DNA of 47,843 nucleotides. Source: Actinomycetota bacterium (lineage in GTDB: Bacteria > Actinomycetota > Coriobacteriia > Anaerosomatales > JAUXNU01). Both the position numbers and the translations under genes were made by a program. Positions 30,527 to 39,633 of the stretch are shown piece after piece. How positions within the stretch are numbered: the first letter of the stretch is position 1; every line of letters begins with the position of its first letter. The DNA lies in assembly GCA_030682655.1 (NCBI GenBank), contig JAUXNU010000134.1, forward strand, positions 1-47,843, given 5' to 3'. The notes beneath the pieces are model-generated. The model saw only the letters and a program-made list of their open reading frames with translations, was not told the DNA's origin and did not search any database.

Positions 30527-31060
30527 ATGGAACCCCTCAGAATCGATGTCACCGAGATTCGCGAAGAACTCGGGGCACATGTCAGCGTTCAACGCTCAGT
30601 CGACCTCGGTGCTCTCGCCGTTGGTCAAATTGAGTTCGCGCCGATGGGTCCGGCGGCTGTCGACGTCTCCATTCTCAACACGGGCAACGGGCTCGTTGCG
30701 CAGGGGCGCATCAACGCCACAGTCCGCACCGAGTGCGTACGGTGCCTCGAACTTTTCGACCTCGATGTCGAGGTTGCCGTCGAGATGTTCTACGCCGACC
30801 GCGAGGAGGCTCAACTTCTCAACGAGGATGTTGACTGGGAGCCGATCGAATCCGGTTCGATCGACCTTGCCTCGGCTATCGAAGCTGCAGTGACCGTGGA
30901 CCTGCCCTTTGCCCCTCTGTGTGCGGACGACTGCAGAGGCATCTGCCCAACATGCGGGAACAACCTCAACGAGACCACCTGCCTGTGCGCTTCCCCCGAA
31001 ACGTCTCCCCCGAGTCCGTTCTCGGCACTCAAGAATCTGTTTCCCGGGGAAGAAACCTAG
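30527..31060 (+). CDS. yceD: YceD family (DUF177) protein
   Basis: A 177-residue member of the YceD/DUF177 family. It has an N-terminal beta-rich part, the central Arg-Thr-Glu-Cys-Val-Arg-Cys-Leu-Glu-Leu-Phe motif, and the C-terminal Cys group Cys-Arg-Gly-Ile-Cys-Pro-x-Cys-Gly-x-Asn-Leu. Members are linked to 23S rRNA or ribosome accumulation in bacteria and plants, and are nearly always next to rpmF, as here. It starts 2 bases after the coiled-coil gene. Confidence 0.93.
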   Translation: MEPLRIDVTEIREELGAHVSVQRSVDLGALAVGQIEFAPMGPAAVDVSILNTGNGLVAQGRINATVRTECVRCLELFDLDVEVAVEMFYADREEAQLLNEDVDWEPIESGSIDLASAIEAAVTVDLPFAPLCADDCRGICPTCGNNLNETTCLCASPETSPPSPFSALKNLFPGEET

Positions 31061-31073
31061 CACGACGCGTGAG

Positions 31074-31102
31074 TTCCCGGTTCATGGGGGCTGTGCTATG
31101 AT
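31074..31102 (+). promoter_or_regulatory. Candidate promoter of rpmF
   Basis: TATGAT at 31097-31102 with TTCCCG 17 bases upstream (weak -35), in the 127-base gap ahead of rpmF. The leader also holds CGGACC and GGTCCG, a 6-bp inverted repeat. Confidence 0.4.
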
Positions 31103-31187
31103 GTCGCACCGTGCGGCTCAGACTAGCGCACTGACAAGAACATGCCGGACCTAGGTCACTGGTCCGTGCCCGAGAGGAGAACCAAGC

Positions 31188-31364
31188 ATGCCCGTCCCCA
31201 AGAGGAAGACATCGCGAGCCGTACGCGACCAGCGTCGGGCCACACATAGTCTCGAAGTGCCGGCCAAGTCGCTGTGCCCCCAGTGCCACTCGCCGAAGCT
31301 TCCGCATCGCGTGTGCGCTGAGTGCGGGTACTACAACGGTAAGGAAGTCATACAGACTGACTAG
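31188..31364 (+). CDS. rpmF: Ribosomal protein bL32
   Basis: A 58-residue large-subunit protein beginning MPVPKRKTSRAVRDQRRATH. A CxxC...CxxC zinc ribbon is visible (Leu-Cys-Pro-Gln-Cys-His and Val-Cys-Ala-Glu-Cys-Gly-Tyr-Tyr), the C+ type. GAGAGGAGA lies about 8 bases before the ATG. It follows yceD, the usual pair, and precedes the acyl-CoA synthetase gene by 8 bases. Confidence 0.97.
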   Translation: MPVPKRKTSRAVRDQRRATHSLEVPAKSLCPQCHSPKLPHRVCAECGYYNGKEVIQTD

Positions 31365-31372
31365 CCGCTTCG

Positions 31373-33520
31373 GTGCGCACGTACTGGAGCTATCTCGACA
31401 CGGGGGAGGCGAGCGGGTCTGTGCTCGATGGGTTCTTCGAGCCCCGTGCCGTCGCAGTGGTCGGCGCTGCCCGTGAACCGGGCAAGGTCGGCCACTTTGT
31501 TCTTGAGAACCTTGTGTCGGCCGGTTTTCAGCGCCCCATCTACCCCGTCAACCCCAATGCGACAGAGATTCTTGGCCTGACGTGCTATGGGAACGTCGGT
31601 GAACTGCCTGGTCCGTGCGATCTGGCGGTCGTGGTCGTTCCAGCCGCAGCCGTCCCGGGGGTTATCGATGAGTGCGCGGCCGCGCACATCGACTCCGTGA
31701 TCGTCATCTCCGCCGGCTTCAAAGAGTCCGGACCGGCTGGAGGCGCACTCGAGCGCGAGGCCCTGGCACGGGCACGCTCCGGCGGCGTTCGGCTGCTCGG
31801 ACCCAACTGCCTCGGTCTTATCGCATCCGGCTCCAAGCTCAATGCATCCTTTGCCCAGGTCATGGCCCCTCCGGGGGCGATATCCTTCATGTCTCAGTCC
31901 GGTGCGTTGGGGACAGCCATTCTCGACTACGCAGCCGGTGAGGGGATCGGGTTGGCGAACTTCGTATCACTAGGCAACAAGGCCGATCTGACCGAGGTCG
32001 ACCTGCTCAGAGCGTGGGACGCCGATCCTGCGACCAGTGTCATCGTCGCCTACATAGAGTCGGTGACCGACGGAAGGCTCTTCGTCGAGACCGCTGGCCG
32101 CGTCAGTGCCAGAACGCCGGTGATCGCGATCAAGTCGGGGCGATCTGACGCCGGCGCCCGAGCGGTCTCGTCGCACACTGGCAGTCTCGCCGGATCGCGC
32201 GTCGCATACGATGCCGCTTTCGACAAGGCCGGGATCATCCGGGCGCACGACGTTCAAGAACTCTTCGATCTGGCCGCGGGCTTCTCGCGACAACCGCTTC
32301 CTTGCGGCCCGGGTGTCGCCCTGCTCACCAACGCAGGCGGACCTGCGGTGCTCGCCACCGATGCGTGCGAGGCTGCGGGTCTCACCCTGGCATCTCTTGA
32401 GAACGAGACCATCGATGTCCTGCGCGGTCAGCTGCCTCCAGCAGCAGCGCTGTACAACCCCGTCGATATCCTTGGCGACGCCACACCTGAGCGCTATCGC
32501 GGCGCATTGCGAGCTCTCTACAGGGATTCCAACGTCAGAGCCGTCATAGTCATTCTCACTCCTCAGGCGATGACCGATCCTACGAGTACCGCGCGTGCCA
32601 TAGTCGAGGAGGCTGCGGTCTCCGGAATCACGACTTTCGCTTCGTTCATGGGTCGGGACTCCGTCGAGGAGGCGTGGGGCGTCCTGCGCGAGGGTACCGT
32701 TCCGAGCTTCCCGTTTCCGGAGCGGGCGGTCGCGACGCTTGCCGCCATGAACCGCTACGTCGCCTTCCGCTCACGTCCGAAGAGCATGTCGCCACCGGTA
32801 CGAGGGGACTCGACGCGTGTCCAGGCACTTCTGGACGAGACTCGGGCGGCAGGGCGGTCATTCGCTACAGAGCAGGCCGCTGCCGAGATAGCCGACGCGT
32901 ACGGCCTGCGAGTTCCTGCAGGCGGTGTTGCCAGAGGTCTCGCCCGCGTTCGGGAGCTTGCCGCGCGAATCGGCTATCCCGTCGTCATGAAGATCGCGAG
33001 TCCGGACATCCTGCACAAGTCCGACGTTGGCGGGATTCTCACCGGCATCGCGGATGAAGAGGAACTCGCGCAAGCGTACGAGACCATCGTCGGTCGTGCG
33101 CGAGCGTACGCACCCGAGGCGATCATCCACGGCGTGCATCTTCAGAAGCAGGTAGCGCCCGGCCGGGAAGTCATCGTCGGTGTGGACCGCGACCCGCAGT
33201 TCGGCCCGATTCTCATGTTCGGACTCGGAGGCGTCTACGTCGAGGTCCTCAAGGATGTGACCTTCCGCCTGTGCCCGGTCACCCCTAGGGAGGCCCGCGA
33301 CATGGTCGCCGAGATTCGTGCCTATGGACTCCTGCGGGGGGCACGCGGCGAGAAGCCTGCGGACATCGACGCGGTCGTCGAGGCTATCCTTGGCGTATCG
33401 GCGCTTGTCATGGACTTTCCCGAAATCGTCGAGCTCGACATCAATCCGCTCATCGTTGGCAATGCCGGCGAAGGAGCGTTCGCTGCGGACGTCAGGATCG
33501 GCATCGGAGGATCATCATGA
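31373..33520 (+). CDS. ADP-forming acyl-CoA synthetase (acetate-CoA ligase type, alpha and beta fused)
   Basis: A 715-residue NDP-forming acyl-CoA synthetase with the order CoA-binding domain (about 20-115), succinyl-CoA-ligase-like domain (about 120-300), flavodoxin-like part, and ATP-grasp domain (about 490-715; Val-Met-Lys-Ile-Ala-Ser-Pro-Asp-Ile-Leu-His-Lys-Ser-Asp-Val-Gly-Gly). The phosphohistidine site is likely in Ser-Ser-His-Thr-Gly-Ser-Leu-Ala-Gly. The family reaction acyl-CoA + ADP + Pi = acid + CoA + ATP goes through acyl phosphate and phosphohistidine. The substrate (acetate, other short acids or longer ones) cannot be told. The start may be GTG 31373 or, better placed for the family's N-terminus and with GGGGGAGG upstream, GTG 31421. 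Its stop overlaps the next start (ATGA). Confidence 0.93.
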   Translation: MRTYWSYLDTGEASGSVLDGFFEPRAVAVVGAAREPGKVGHFVLENLVSAGFQRPIYPVNPNATEILGLTCYGNVGELPGPCDLAVVVVPAAAVPGVIDECAAAHIDSVIVISAGFKESGPAGGALEREALARARSGGVRLLGPNCLGLIASGSKLNASFAQVMAPPGAISFMSQSGALGTAILDYAAGEGIGLANFVSLGNKADLTEVDLLRAWDADPATSVIVAYIESVTDGRLFVETAGRVSARTPVIAIKSGRSDAGARAVSSHTGSLAGSRVAYDAAFDKAGIIRAHDVQELFDLAAGFSRQPLPCGPGVALLTNAGGPAVLATDACEAAGLTLASLENETIDVLRGQLPPAAALYNPVDILGDATPERYRGALRALYRDSNVRAVIVILTPQAMTDPTSTARAIVEEAAVSGITTFASFMGRDSVEEAWGVLREGTVPSFPFPERAVATLAAMNRYVAFRSRPKSMSPPVRGDSTRVQALLDETRAAGRSFATEQAAAEIADAYGLRVPAGGVARGLARVRELAARIGYPVVMKIASPDILHKSDVGGILTGIADEEELAQAYETIVGRARAYAPEAIIHGVHLQKQVAPGREVIVGVDRDPQFGPILMFGLGGVYVEVLKDVTFRLCPVTPREARDMVAEIRAYGLLRGARGEKPADIDAVVEAILGVSALVMDFPEIVELDINPLIVGNAGEGAFAADVRIGIGGSS

Positions 33521-34578
33521 GAACGGTCATCGTCGCTTCCACCGCGCCCTACTCGGGCAAGAGCGGCATCTCCCTCGCGATGCTCGCCGCGCTCGGCGAG
33601 CGCGGGCACGCGACCGGCTACTTCAAGCCATATGGAACCATGCCGGTCACAGTGAACGGCATTGTCACCGACGAGGACGCTTTCTACATCACGCGCAACG
33701 CGTCAGCTGCGGCCTCCATCGAGATGGTTTGCGGCGTCGTGGAAACCCGCGCGTTCGTCGAAGGGACCCTCGATGACGACCCCGGGGACCTCAGCGAGCG
33801 CGTGACGGCCGCTTTTGCCGCGGCCTCGCGCAACGCCACGGTCATGGTCGTAGAGGGCACAAGCTCGCTGGCGCAGGCGCGCACCGTTGGCCTGAATCTC
33901 TGCCCGATGGCCGAGCTCCTCGATGCTCAAGTACTGCTTGTGGACCGGCCACAAGGGCTGGATCTGCCTGACAACGTGCTGTGGGCCTCCGACTGCCTTG
34001 GCGAACGTCTCCTTGGCGTCGTATTCAACGCGGTGTCTGAATCGCACTTCGACTTCATTGCCGAGGACGTCACCCGTTTTCTCACAGGCCGAGGAGTACC
34101 CGTCCTTGGAACACTGCGGCGCGACCCGCTGCTTTCGTCGGTCACAGTCGCCGAGATCGTGGAGGCCCTCGGTGGCATGGTGCTTTGCGCCGAGAGCGCC
34201 CTTGCCGAGCCCGTCGAGACCTTCATGGTCGGTGCCATGGGGCAGGAGAAGGCGCTCAGGTTCTTCCGCCGCAAGGCCCGCAAGGCGGTCATCACCGGCG
34301 GCGACCGCCCCGACGTGCAGCTTGCAGCCCTGGAGACGGACACGCGCTGCATCGTGCTTACCGGGAATCTTCCCCCTAGCTCGCTCGTGCTGGCGCGTGC
34401 AGAGGAGCTGGGTGTGCCGATGGTCCTGGTAGGTATGGACACGCTCTCCGCCGTCGAGACGATGGAGTCTTTGCTGGGGCGTGTCCACCTTCATGATGTG
34501 GTGAAGGCTGATAGAATACGCGAGATGTTCTGCTCAGCGGTCGACGTCGACAAGCTCGTGCACCAGATCGTTGAGTAG
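33517..34578 (+). CDS. P-loop plus DRTGG-domain protein resembling the N-terminal half of phosphotransacetylase
   Basis: A 353-residue protein. The N-terminal ~215 residues are a BioD-like P-loop domain (Ser-Thr-Ala-Pro-Tyr-Ser-Gly-Lys-Ser-Gly at 8-17). The following ~120 residues are a DRTGG-type domain (Val-Ile-Thr-Gly-Gly-Asp-Arg-Pro-Asp-Val-Gln-Leu, Leu-Thr-Gly-Asn-Leu-Pro-Pro). This is the regulatory N-terminal part of long Pta enzymes; the phosphotransacetylase catalytic domain is absent. It overlaps the acyl-CoA synthetase gene in ATGA, so a partner or sensor role for that enzyme is likely. Nucleotide or effector binding is inferred. Confidence 0.85.
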   Translation: MRTVIVASTAPYSGKSGISLAMLAALGERGHATGYFKPYGTMPVTVNGIVTDEDAFYITRNASAAASIEMVCGVVETRAFVEGTLDDDPGDLSERVTAAFAAASRNATVMVVEGTSSLAQARTVGLNLCPMAELLDAQVLLVDRPQGLDLPDNVLWASDCLGERLLGVVFNAVSESHFDFIAEDVTRFLTGRGVPVLGTLRRDPLLSSVTVAEIVEALGGMVLCAESALAEPVETFMVGAMGQEKALRFFRRKARKAVITGGDRPDVQLAALETDTRCIVLTGNLPPSSLVLARAEELGVPMVLVGMDTLSAVETMESLLGRVHLHDVVKADRIREMFCSAVDVDKLVHQIVE

Positions 34579-34609
34579 CCGAAACGATTCACTCAACACG
34601 GGAGAAGAC

Positions 34610-35611
34610 ATGGTCGAGCGGCGCACGGCGCGAGTGTGCGTTGATGTCATGGGCGGGGACCACGCTCCCGACAAGATCCTCGAAGGCGTGGACGATGCAC
34701 TGGCTGTCGATCCCGACCTCGTTGTCGTGCTGACGGGCGATGTGGGAATCGTTGGCCCCTTCGCCTCATCACGCGATCGTGTCGAGGCGCACCCGACCAC
34801 CGAGGTTATCGCGATGGACGAGCACCCGGCCAACTCCGTACGTGCGAAGAAGGACTCGTCGGTCGTGGTCGGGTGTCGGCTCGTGCGCGACGGCGAGGCC
34901 GACGCCTTCTTCTCGGCAGGTTCCACCGGAGCCTGCATGGCAGCAGCGACCCTCGTCATGGGGCGGATTCGCGGTGTCTCCCGGCCGGCGATCGCGACGG
35001 TCATTCCTACCGGAGGGACTCCCACGGTCTTGCTTGATGTCGGCGCCAATGCCGACTGCAAGGCGGAGAATCTTCTCCAGTTCGCGCACATGGGCAGCGC
35101 ATACGCTACAACCGTTCTCGGACTTGAATCGCCGCGGGTAGGACTGCTCAATATCGGCGAGGAGGCCACGAAGGGCTCGCTGCTGGCTCAGGAGGCACAT
35201 GCTCTCATGGCTGAGTCGGTCGGAGGCTTCGCGGGCAACATCGAAGGGCGCGATGTCACGACCGGTGTCGTCGATGTCATCGTCACCGACGGGTTCACCG
35301 GCAACATCGCGCTCAAACTGCTCGAAGGGCTGTCCCGGACGCTCCTTGGCGAAGTGAAGGCCGCGATGACGTCGGGCGTGCTGAACTCACTTGCAGCGGC
35401 CGTGCTGAAGCCCTCGTTGCAGGCGCTCAGGGACGAGCTTGACCCGGACACGTATGGCGGAGCTCCGCTGCTCGGGGTCAACGGTATATGCATCATCGGC
35501 CACGGAAGCTCCGGCGCACGCGCGGTCGCGTCCGCCATCCGCGTCGCAGCGCAGGCGGCGCGCGGAGGGCTCACGGAACGGATCGCCGGAGCGATAACAG
35601 GACCGTCCTGA
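34610..35611 (+). CDS. plsX: Phosphate acyltransferase PlsX
   Basis: A 333-residue peripheral membrane enzyme turning acyl-ACP and phosphate into acyl phosphate, the donor for PlsY in phospholipid synthesis. Family blocks are Val-Cys-Val-Asp-Val-Met-Gly-Gly-Asp-His-Ala-Pro, Phe-Phe-Ser-Ala-Gly-Ser-Thr-Gly-Ala, Leu-Leu-Asp-Val-Gly-Ala-Asn, Asn-Ile-Gly-Glu-Glu-x-x-Lys-Gly, and Val-Thr-Asp-Gly-Phe-Thr-Gly-Asn. GGGAGAAG lies just before the ATG at 34610. It heads the fab block, as in Firmicutes. Confidence 0.97.
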   Translation: MVERRTARVCVDVMGGDHAPDKILEGVDDALAVDPDLVVVLTGDVGIVGPFASSRDRVEAHPTTEVIAMDEHPANSVRAKKDSSVVVGCRLVRDGEADAFFSAGSTGACMAAATLVMGRIRGVSRPAIATVIPTGGTPTVLLDVGANADCKAENLLQFAHMGSAYATTVLGLESPRVGLLNIGEEATKGSLLAQEAHALMAESVGGFAGNIEGRDVTTGVVDVIVTDGFTGNIALKLLEGLSRTLLGEVKAAMTSGVLNSLAAAVLKPSLQALRDELDPDTYGGAPLLGVNGICIIGHGSSGARAVASAIRVAAQAARGGLTERIAGAITGPS

Positions 35612-35639
35612 TGCCCTTTCGTAGCGTTGCGTGCATGTG

Positions 35640-35645
35640 TACACT
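35640..35645 (+). promoter_or_regulatory. -10-like TACACT within a small palindrome ahead of fabH
   Basis: TACACT lies 51 bases before the fabH ATG and overlaps the perfect 8-bp palindrome GTGTACAC (35638-35645). The -35 position has only TTTCGT. It may be an internal promoter and operator of the fab genes. Confidence 0.3.
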
Positions 35646-35696
35646 ACTCGGACATCCAGCCCCCGGCCTTCGACATCCAAGGAGACCTACTCAGTC

Positions 35697-36701
35697 ATGA
35701 CCCGTTATGCCGAGATCATCGGCGTCGGCTCGTACCTGCCGGACAGGCGGCTCACGAACTCCGACCTCGAGCACATGGTTGACACTTCCGACGATTGGAT
35801 CGTCAGCCGCACGGGCATCCGCGAGCGGCGTATTGTGGCAGACGGCCAGGCGACCTCGCATCTTGCGACCGAGGCGGCCGCAAGAGCGCTATCCGACTCC
35901 GGGGTTGCTCCGGCTGCAGTGGACCTTCTGATCGTCGGTACATCGACTCCCGACATGCTCATGCCATCCACCGCGTGTCTCGTCCAGGCCCGGCTTGGTA
36001 TGACCTGCGCGGCTTTCGACGTCAACGCCGCCTGCACTGGATTCGTCTATGCGCTCAGCGCCGGTGTCTCGGCAATCGAGTCAGGGCGCGCGAAGATCGT
36101 GCTCGTCGTCGGCGCGGACGCTCTCACACGTTTCGTGGACTTCACCGACAGGGGCACGTGCGTCCTCTTCGGTGATGGTGCCGGAGCGGTCGTACTGAGC
36201 GCGGGCGACGACCCGGGTGTTCTTGGAATAGTGCTTGGCGCAGACGGGGAAGGGGCGGATCTCCTCACTATCCCCGCGGGCGGTAGTGCCGCACCGGCGA
36301 CTTGCGAGCGTGTCGAGGCTCACGAGACTACGATTCAGATGAACGGCAACGAGGTCTTCAAGTTTGCCGTGCGTGCGATTCCGGCGGTGACGAACGAGGC
36401 GCTTGCGGCTTCCGGACTCAGTGTCGACGACCTGTCGTGGCTGGTCCCACATCAGGCCAACCAGCGCATAATCTCGACGATCGCCGAGCGTCTCGGCATT
36501 CCGGAATCTCGCGTGTTCTCAAACGTCGAGGGCACAGGCAACACGTCGGCGGCCTCGATACCGTTGGCCCTCGACGACATGTATACTTGCGGGCATCTTG
36601 CGCCCGGTGACGTGGTCGCCCTTGTCGGCTTCGGAGCCGGTCTCACCTGGGGCGCGGCCATCGTACGCTGGACCAAGGCATCACCGAACAAGGAGGCGTA
36701 G
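35697..36701 (+). CDS. fabH: 3-oxoacyl-ACP synthase III (FabH)
   Basis: A 334-residue condensing enzyme that starts fatty-acid synthesis from an acyl-CoA primer and malonyl-ACP. The catalytic triad is visible: C113 in Asn-Ala-Ala-Cys-Thr-Gly-Phe, His in Val-Pro-His-Gln-Ala-Asn, and Asn in Gly-Asn-Thr-Ser-Ala-Ala-Ser. The start at 35697 has AAGGAG 11-12 bases upstream and gives the standard N-terminus; the longer frame from 35631 has no support. It lies directly upstream of fabK. Confidence 0.96.
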   Translation: MTRYAEIIGVGSYLPDRRLTNSDLEHMVDTSDDWIVSRTGIRERRIVADGQATSHLATEAAARALSDSGVAPAAVDLLIVGTSTPDMLMPSTACLVQARLGMTCAAFDVNAACTGFVYALSAGVSAIESGRAKIVLVVGADALTRFVDFTDRGTCVLFGDGAGAVVLSAGDDPGVLGIVLGADGEGADLLTIPAGGSAAPATCERVEAHETTIQMNGNEVFKFAVRAIPAVTNEALAASGLSVDDLSWLVPHQANQRIISTIAERLGIPESRVFSNVEGTGNTSAASIPLALDDMYTCGHLAPGDVVALVGFGAGLTWGAAIVRWTKASPNKEA

Positions 36702-37646
36702 ATGGCCCTGCACACCCGGCTCACAGAGCTGCTGGGCATCGAGTATCCGATCATCCAGGGCGGCATGGCGTGGACGGCAACGGCGGAGCTTGCGTCTGCG
36801 GTCAGCAACGCCGGCGGACTCGGGATCATCGGCGCAGGCCACATGCCGACGGACGCCCTTCGCGAGCAGGTCCGCATGACCAAGGCCGCGACAGACAGGC
36901 CTTTCGGCGTCAACCTGATGCTCCTTACGCCTCATATCGACGAACTCGTGCAGGTCGTGCTCGACGAGAACGTTCCCGTCGTGACTACCGGCGCGGGCAA
37001 TCCCGCGCCCTACATGACTTCCCTCAAGGAGCACGGCATCAAGGTGCTGCCGATCGCTCCGTCGACCGCACTCGCCAAGCGCCTTGAGCGCGTTGGAGCC
37101 GACGCGATCATAGGGGAGGGCATGGAGGCGGGCGGCCACATCGGTGAGCTGACCACGATGGTCCTGACTCCGCAGCTGGTCGACGCGCTGGATGTTCCTG
37201 TCGTGGCAGCTGGCGGAATCGCCGACGGCAGGGGAGTTGCCGCGGTATTCGCCCTGGGCGCCGAAGGTGTCCAGGTAGGCACGAGGTTCATGTGCGCCAC
37301 GGAGTGCACCATTCACGACTCGGTCAAGGAACGCATCATCAAGGCCAAAGACCGCGACACGACCGTGACCGGCTACTCGACAGGCCATCCCGTGCGCGTC
37401 CTCAAGAACAGACTCTCGAAGATGATCGAGGAGCTCGATCGCGCTAGCAAGGTCGACGAGATCGAAGCGCTTGGGAGCGGCAAGCTTGCACTCGCGATGC
37501 GGGAAGGCGACCTGCAAATGGGGAGTCTCATGGCCGGCCAGTGCGCGTCGATGGTCGATGACATAATGCCTGCCGAGGAGATCATCCTCACGATGATCGC
37601 TGAGGCCGAAGAAGTCATGAGGCGCATGGGCGCCCTTCCTCGGTAG
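36702..37646 (+). CDS. fabK: Enoyl-ACP reductase II (FabK)
   Basis: A 314-residue FMN-dependent enoyl reductase that finishes each elongation cycle. It follows the FabK/nitronate-monooxygenase fold: Ile-Ile-Gln-Gly-Gly-Met-Ala near residue 18, Gly-Gly-Leu-Gly-Ile-Ile-Gly-Ala-Gly, Glu-Gly-Met-Glu-Ala-Gly-Gly-His-Ile-Gly (FMN/catalytic His region), and Ala-Ala-Gly-Gly-Ile-Ala-Asp-Gly-Arg-Gly. It starts on the base after the fabH stop, with AAGGAGG inside the fabH end. No FabI homologue is seen in the window. Confidence 0.93.
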   Translation: MALHTRLTELLGIEYPIIQGGMAWTATAELASAVSNAGGLGIIGAGHMPTDALREQVRMTKAATDRPFGVNLMLLTPHIDELVQVVLDENVPVVTTGAGNPAPYMTSLKEHGIKVLPIAPSTALAKRLERVGADAIIGEGMEAGGHIGELTTMVLTPQLVDALDVPVVAAGGIADGRGVAAVFALGAEGVQVGTRFMCATECTIHDSVKERIIKAKDRDTTVTGYSTGHPVRVLKNRLSKMIEELDRASKVDEIEALGSGKLALAMREGDLQMGSLMAGQCASMVDDIMPAEEIILTMIAEAEEVMRRMGALPR

Positions 37647-37655
37647 GGAGATCGG

Positions 37656-38576
37656 ATGACCTTCGTTCGCACGGCGTTCGTCTTCCCTGGCCAGGGGTCT
37701 CAGCGGGCCGGGATGCTCGACGCCGTCCCGGAGAACGACGCGCTCGAGCGGCTGCTTGACGCCGCGGAAGCATTGTCCGGTCTGGAGCTGCGCACGATTG
37801 CGCGTCTCGGGCAGGCCGAGGAACTCGCCGACACTCGTGTCGCCCAGCCGCTGCTGTACCTGACCGACTGGGCCTGGGCGGTCGCTCTTCTCGAATCCCA
37901 AGTGGTCCCGGAACTGCTCGCCGGTCACAGCCTCGGGGAGCTTGCTGCTCTCGCGATAGGTGGCGTCGTATCAGTTGAGGCCGGTCTGGAGCTCGTCATC
38001 GAACGCTCGAAGCTCATGGCGACTACCGCTGCGTCGGCGCCTGGAACGATGGCCGCCGTCCTTGGCGTGTCTGCCGACGTCATCGCCGACACCCTGGCCA
38101 CCGTCGATCAAGTGTGGGTCGCGAACGACAACTCGCCGAGTCAGGTGGTCATCTCCGGCTCGCACGAGGGTGTCGAAGCGGCGACCCTGCGGCTCTTGGA
38201 CGTCGGCGCCCGGCGTGTCGTTCCTCTCAATGTCGCCGGCCCCTTCCACTCGCCGATGATGGAGCCCGCGCGCGCGGCCTTCGCCGAGATCCTCGTCGAG
38301 ACCGAGTTCAAGAACGCCACGATCCCGGTGCTTCAGAACACGGACCCCTCTCCGGCCACCGATGGCCAGGCGATCCGCGAGCGACTCACCGGCCAGATCA
38401 CGGCTCCTGTACGCTGGACCGAGACCATGCAGGCGTTGGTCGCGGACGGACCCACCGTCGTTGTCGAGGCCGGACCGGGCTCGGTCCTCAAGGGTCTCGT
38501 TCGGAACTATGAGTCCCTCTCGGCCGTGTCTGTGGAAGAATCCGGTATCGAACGAGTCGTCGAGGAGGTTTCCTGA
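37656..38576 (+). CDS. fabD: Malonyl-CoA:ACP transacylase (FabD)
   Basis: A 306-residue enzyme that loads malonate onto ACP. The oxyanion motif Phe-Pro-Gly-Gln-Gly-Ser-Gln (10-16) and the nucleophile S92 in Gly-His-Ser-Leu-Gly-Glu are plain. Gly-Pro-Phe-His-Ser carries the catalytic His. TAGGGAG is close upstream of the ATG. Its TGA shares a base with the fabG ATG (TGATG). Confidence 0.97.
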   Translation: MTFVRTAFVFPGQGSQRAGMLDAVPENDALERLLDAAEALSGLELRTIARLGQAEELADTRVAQPLLYLTDWAWAVALLESQVVPELLAGHSLGELAALAIGGVVSVEAGLELVIERSKLMATTAASAPGTMAAVLGVSADVIADTLATVDQVWVANDNSPSQVVISGSHEGVEAATLRLLDVGARRVVPLNVAGPFHSPMMEPARAAFAEILVETEFKNATIPVLQNTDPSPATDGQAIRERLTGQITAPVRWTETMQALVADGPTVVVEAGPGSVLKGLVRNYESLSAVSVEESGIERVVEEVS

Positions 38577-39325
38577 TGGCGGATCTCACAGGCAAGGTGG
38601 CCTTGGTCACCGGCGCTTCACGAGGCATCGGTGCCGCGATCGCCCTTCGTCTGGCCAAGGAAGGTGCCACCGTTGCGGTGAACTACGCGGGCAACGCCGA
38701 AGCCGCGGCGAGTGTCGTTGAGAGAATCGTAGCCGGTGGGGGTCGCGCTGTGGCGTTTCAAGCCGACGTGAGCGACCCTGCGGCTTCCACGGCACTGGTC
38801 GAAGACGTGATCGGACAACTCGGGGGCCTCGACATCGTTGTCAACAACGCCGGAATCGCCCGCGACGGACTCCTGGTCCGGATGAGCGACGATGATTGGC
38901 GCACCGTCATCGACACCAATCTCGGAGGCGTGTTCGGTGTCTGTCGCGCCGCCGGGAGGCACCTGATGAAGCAGCGCTCCGGTTCCATCGTGAACATCAC
39001 GTCCGTCATCGGCCTTGTCGGAAACGCAGGTCAGGTGAACTATGCCGCTGCGAAGGCAGGCGTTATCGGACTCACCAAGTCCGTGGCTCGCGAGCTCGCC
39101 AGCCGGGGTGTCCGAGCCAACGCAGTCGCTCCAGGCTTCATCGAGACTGACATGACCTCGGAGCTGCCCGAGGCTGTGCGCGACCTGGCCCGGAACCAGA
39201 TTGCTCTGGGAGCGTTCGGCACTCCCGAGGACGTTGCCGCAGCCGTAGCGTTTCTCGCCTCCGATGACGCCCGATATGTCACCGGACAGGTCCTAGCTGT
39301 CGACGGGGGCATGACCTTCGTCTAA
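38576..39325 (+). CDS. fabG: 3-oxoacyl-ACP reductase (FabG)
   Basis: A 249-residue short-chain dehydrogenase that reduces 3-oxoacyl-ACP with NADPH. It has the cofactor loop Thr-Gly-Ala-Ser-Arg-Gly-Ile-Gly, Asn-Asn-Ala-Gly-Ile, the catalytic Ser in Asn-Ile-Thr-Ser-Val and the Tyr/Lys pair in Asn-Tyr-Ala-Ala-Ala-Lys-Ala-Gly. The start overlaps the fabD stop. The C-terminal Val-Asp-Gly-Gly-Met is the usual ending. Confidence 0.97.
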   Translation: MADLTGKVALVTGASRGIGAAIALRLAKEGATVAVNYAGNAEAAASVVERIVAGGGRAVAFQADVSDPAASTALVEDVIGQLGGLDIVVNNAGIARDGLLVRMSDDDWRTVIDTNLGGVFGVCRAAGRHLMKQRSGSIVNITSVIGLVGNAGQVNYAAAKAGVIGLTKSVARELASRGVRANAVAPGFIETDMTSELPEAVRDLARNQIALGAFGTPEDVAAAVAFLASDDARYVTGQVLAVDGGMTFV

Positions 39326-39381
39326 AGTGTCCCGCGAACGCAATACGACAAACGCCCGACGGGAAGGAGGTGTTCGTTTCC

Positions 39382-39621
39382 ATGGAACACGAGGAGATCT
39401 TCGACAAGGTGAAGGACGTCATCGTCGAGCAACTCAACGTGGACGAGGCAGACGTCAACGAGGATTCGTCGTTCGTTGATGACCTTGGTGCCGACTCGCT
39501 CGACATCGTGGAGCTTGTCATGGCACTCGAGGAGAGCTTCGGTGTCTCGATCCCTGACGAGGAGGCCGAGTCCATCAAGACCGTCGGCGATGCCGTCAAC
39601 TACATCGTCGCGAACGCATAG
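39382..39621 (+). CDS. acpP: Acyl carrier protein
   Basis: A 79-residue acidic four-helix protein that carries growing acyl chains. The phosphopantetheine site is S39 in Asp-Leu-Gly-Ala-Asp-Ser-Leu-Asp. The ATG at 39382 was preferred over a GTG at 39370 because AAGGAGG lies directly before that GTG, and thus 11 bases before the ATG. fabG-acpP order is standard. Confidence 0.97.
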   Translation: MEHEEIFDKVKDVIVEQLNVDEADVNEDSSFVDDLGADSLDIVELVMALEESFGVSIPDEEAESIKTVGDAVNYIVANA

Positions 39622-39633
39622 TTCGAATGTCGC

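Noticed and set aside
36681-37928. 415-aa open frame on the minus strand opposite fabK and fabD
   Set aside because: A shadow of well-recognised genes on the plus strand; composition typical of antisense high-GC frames.
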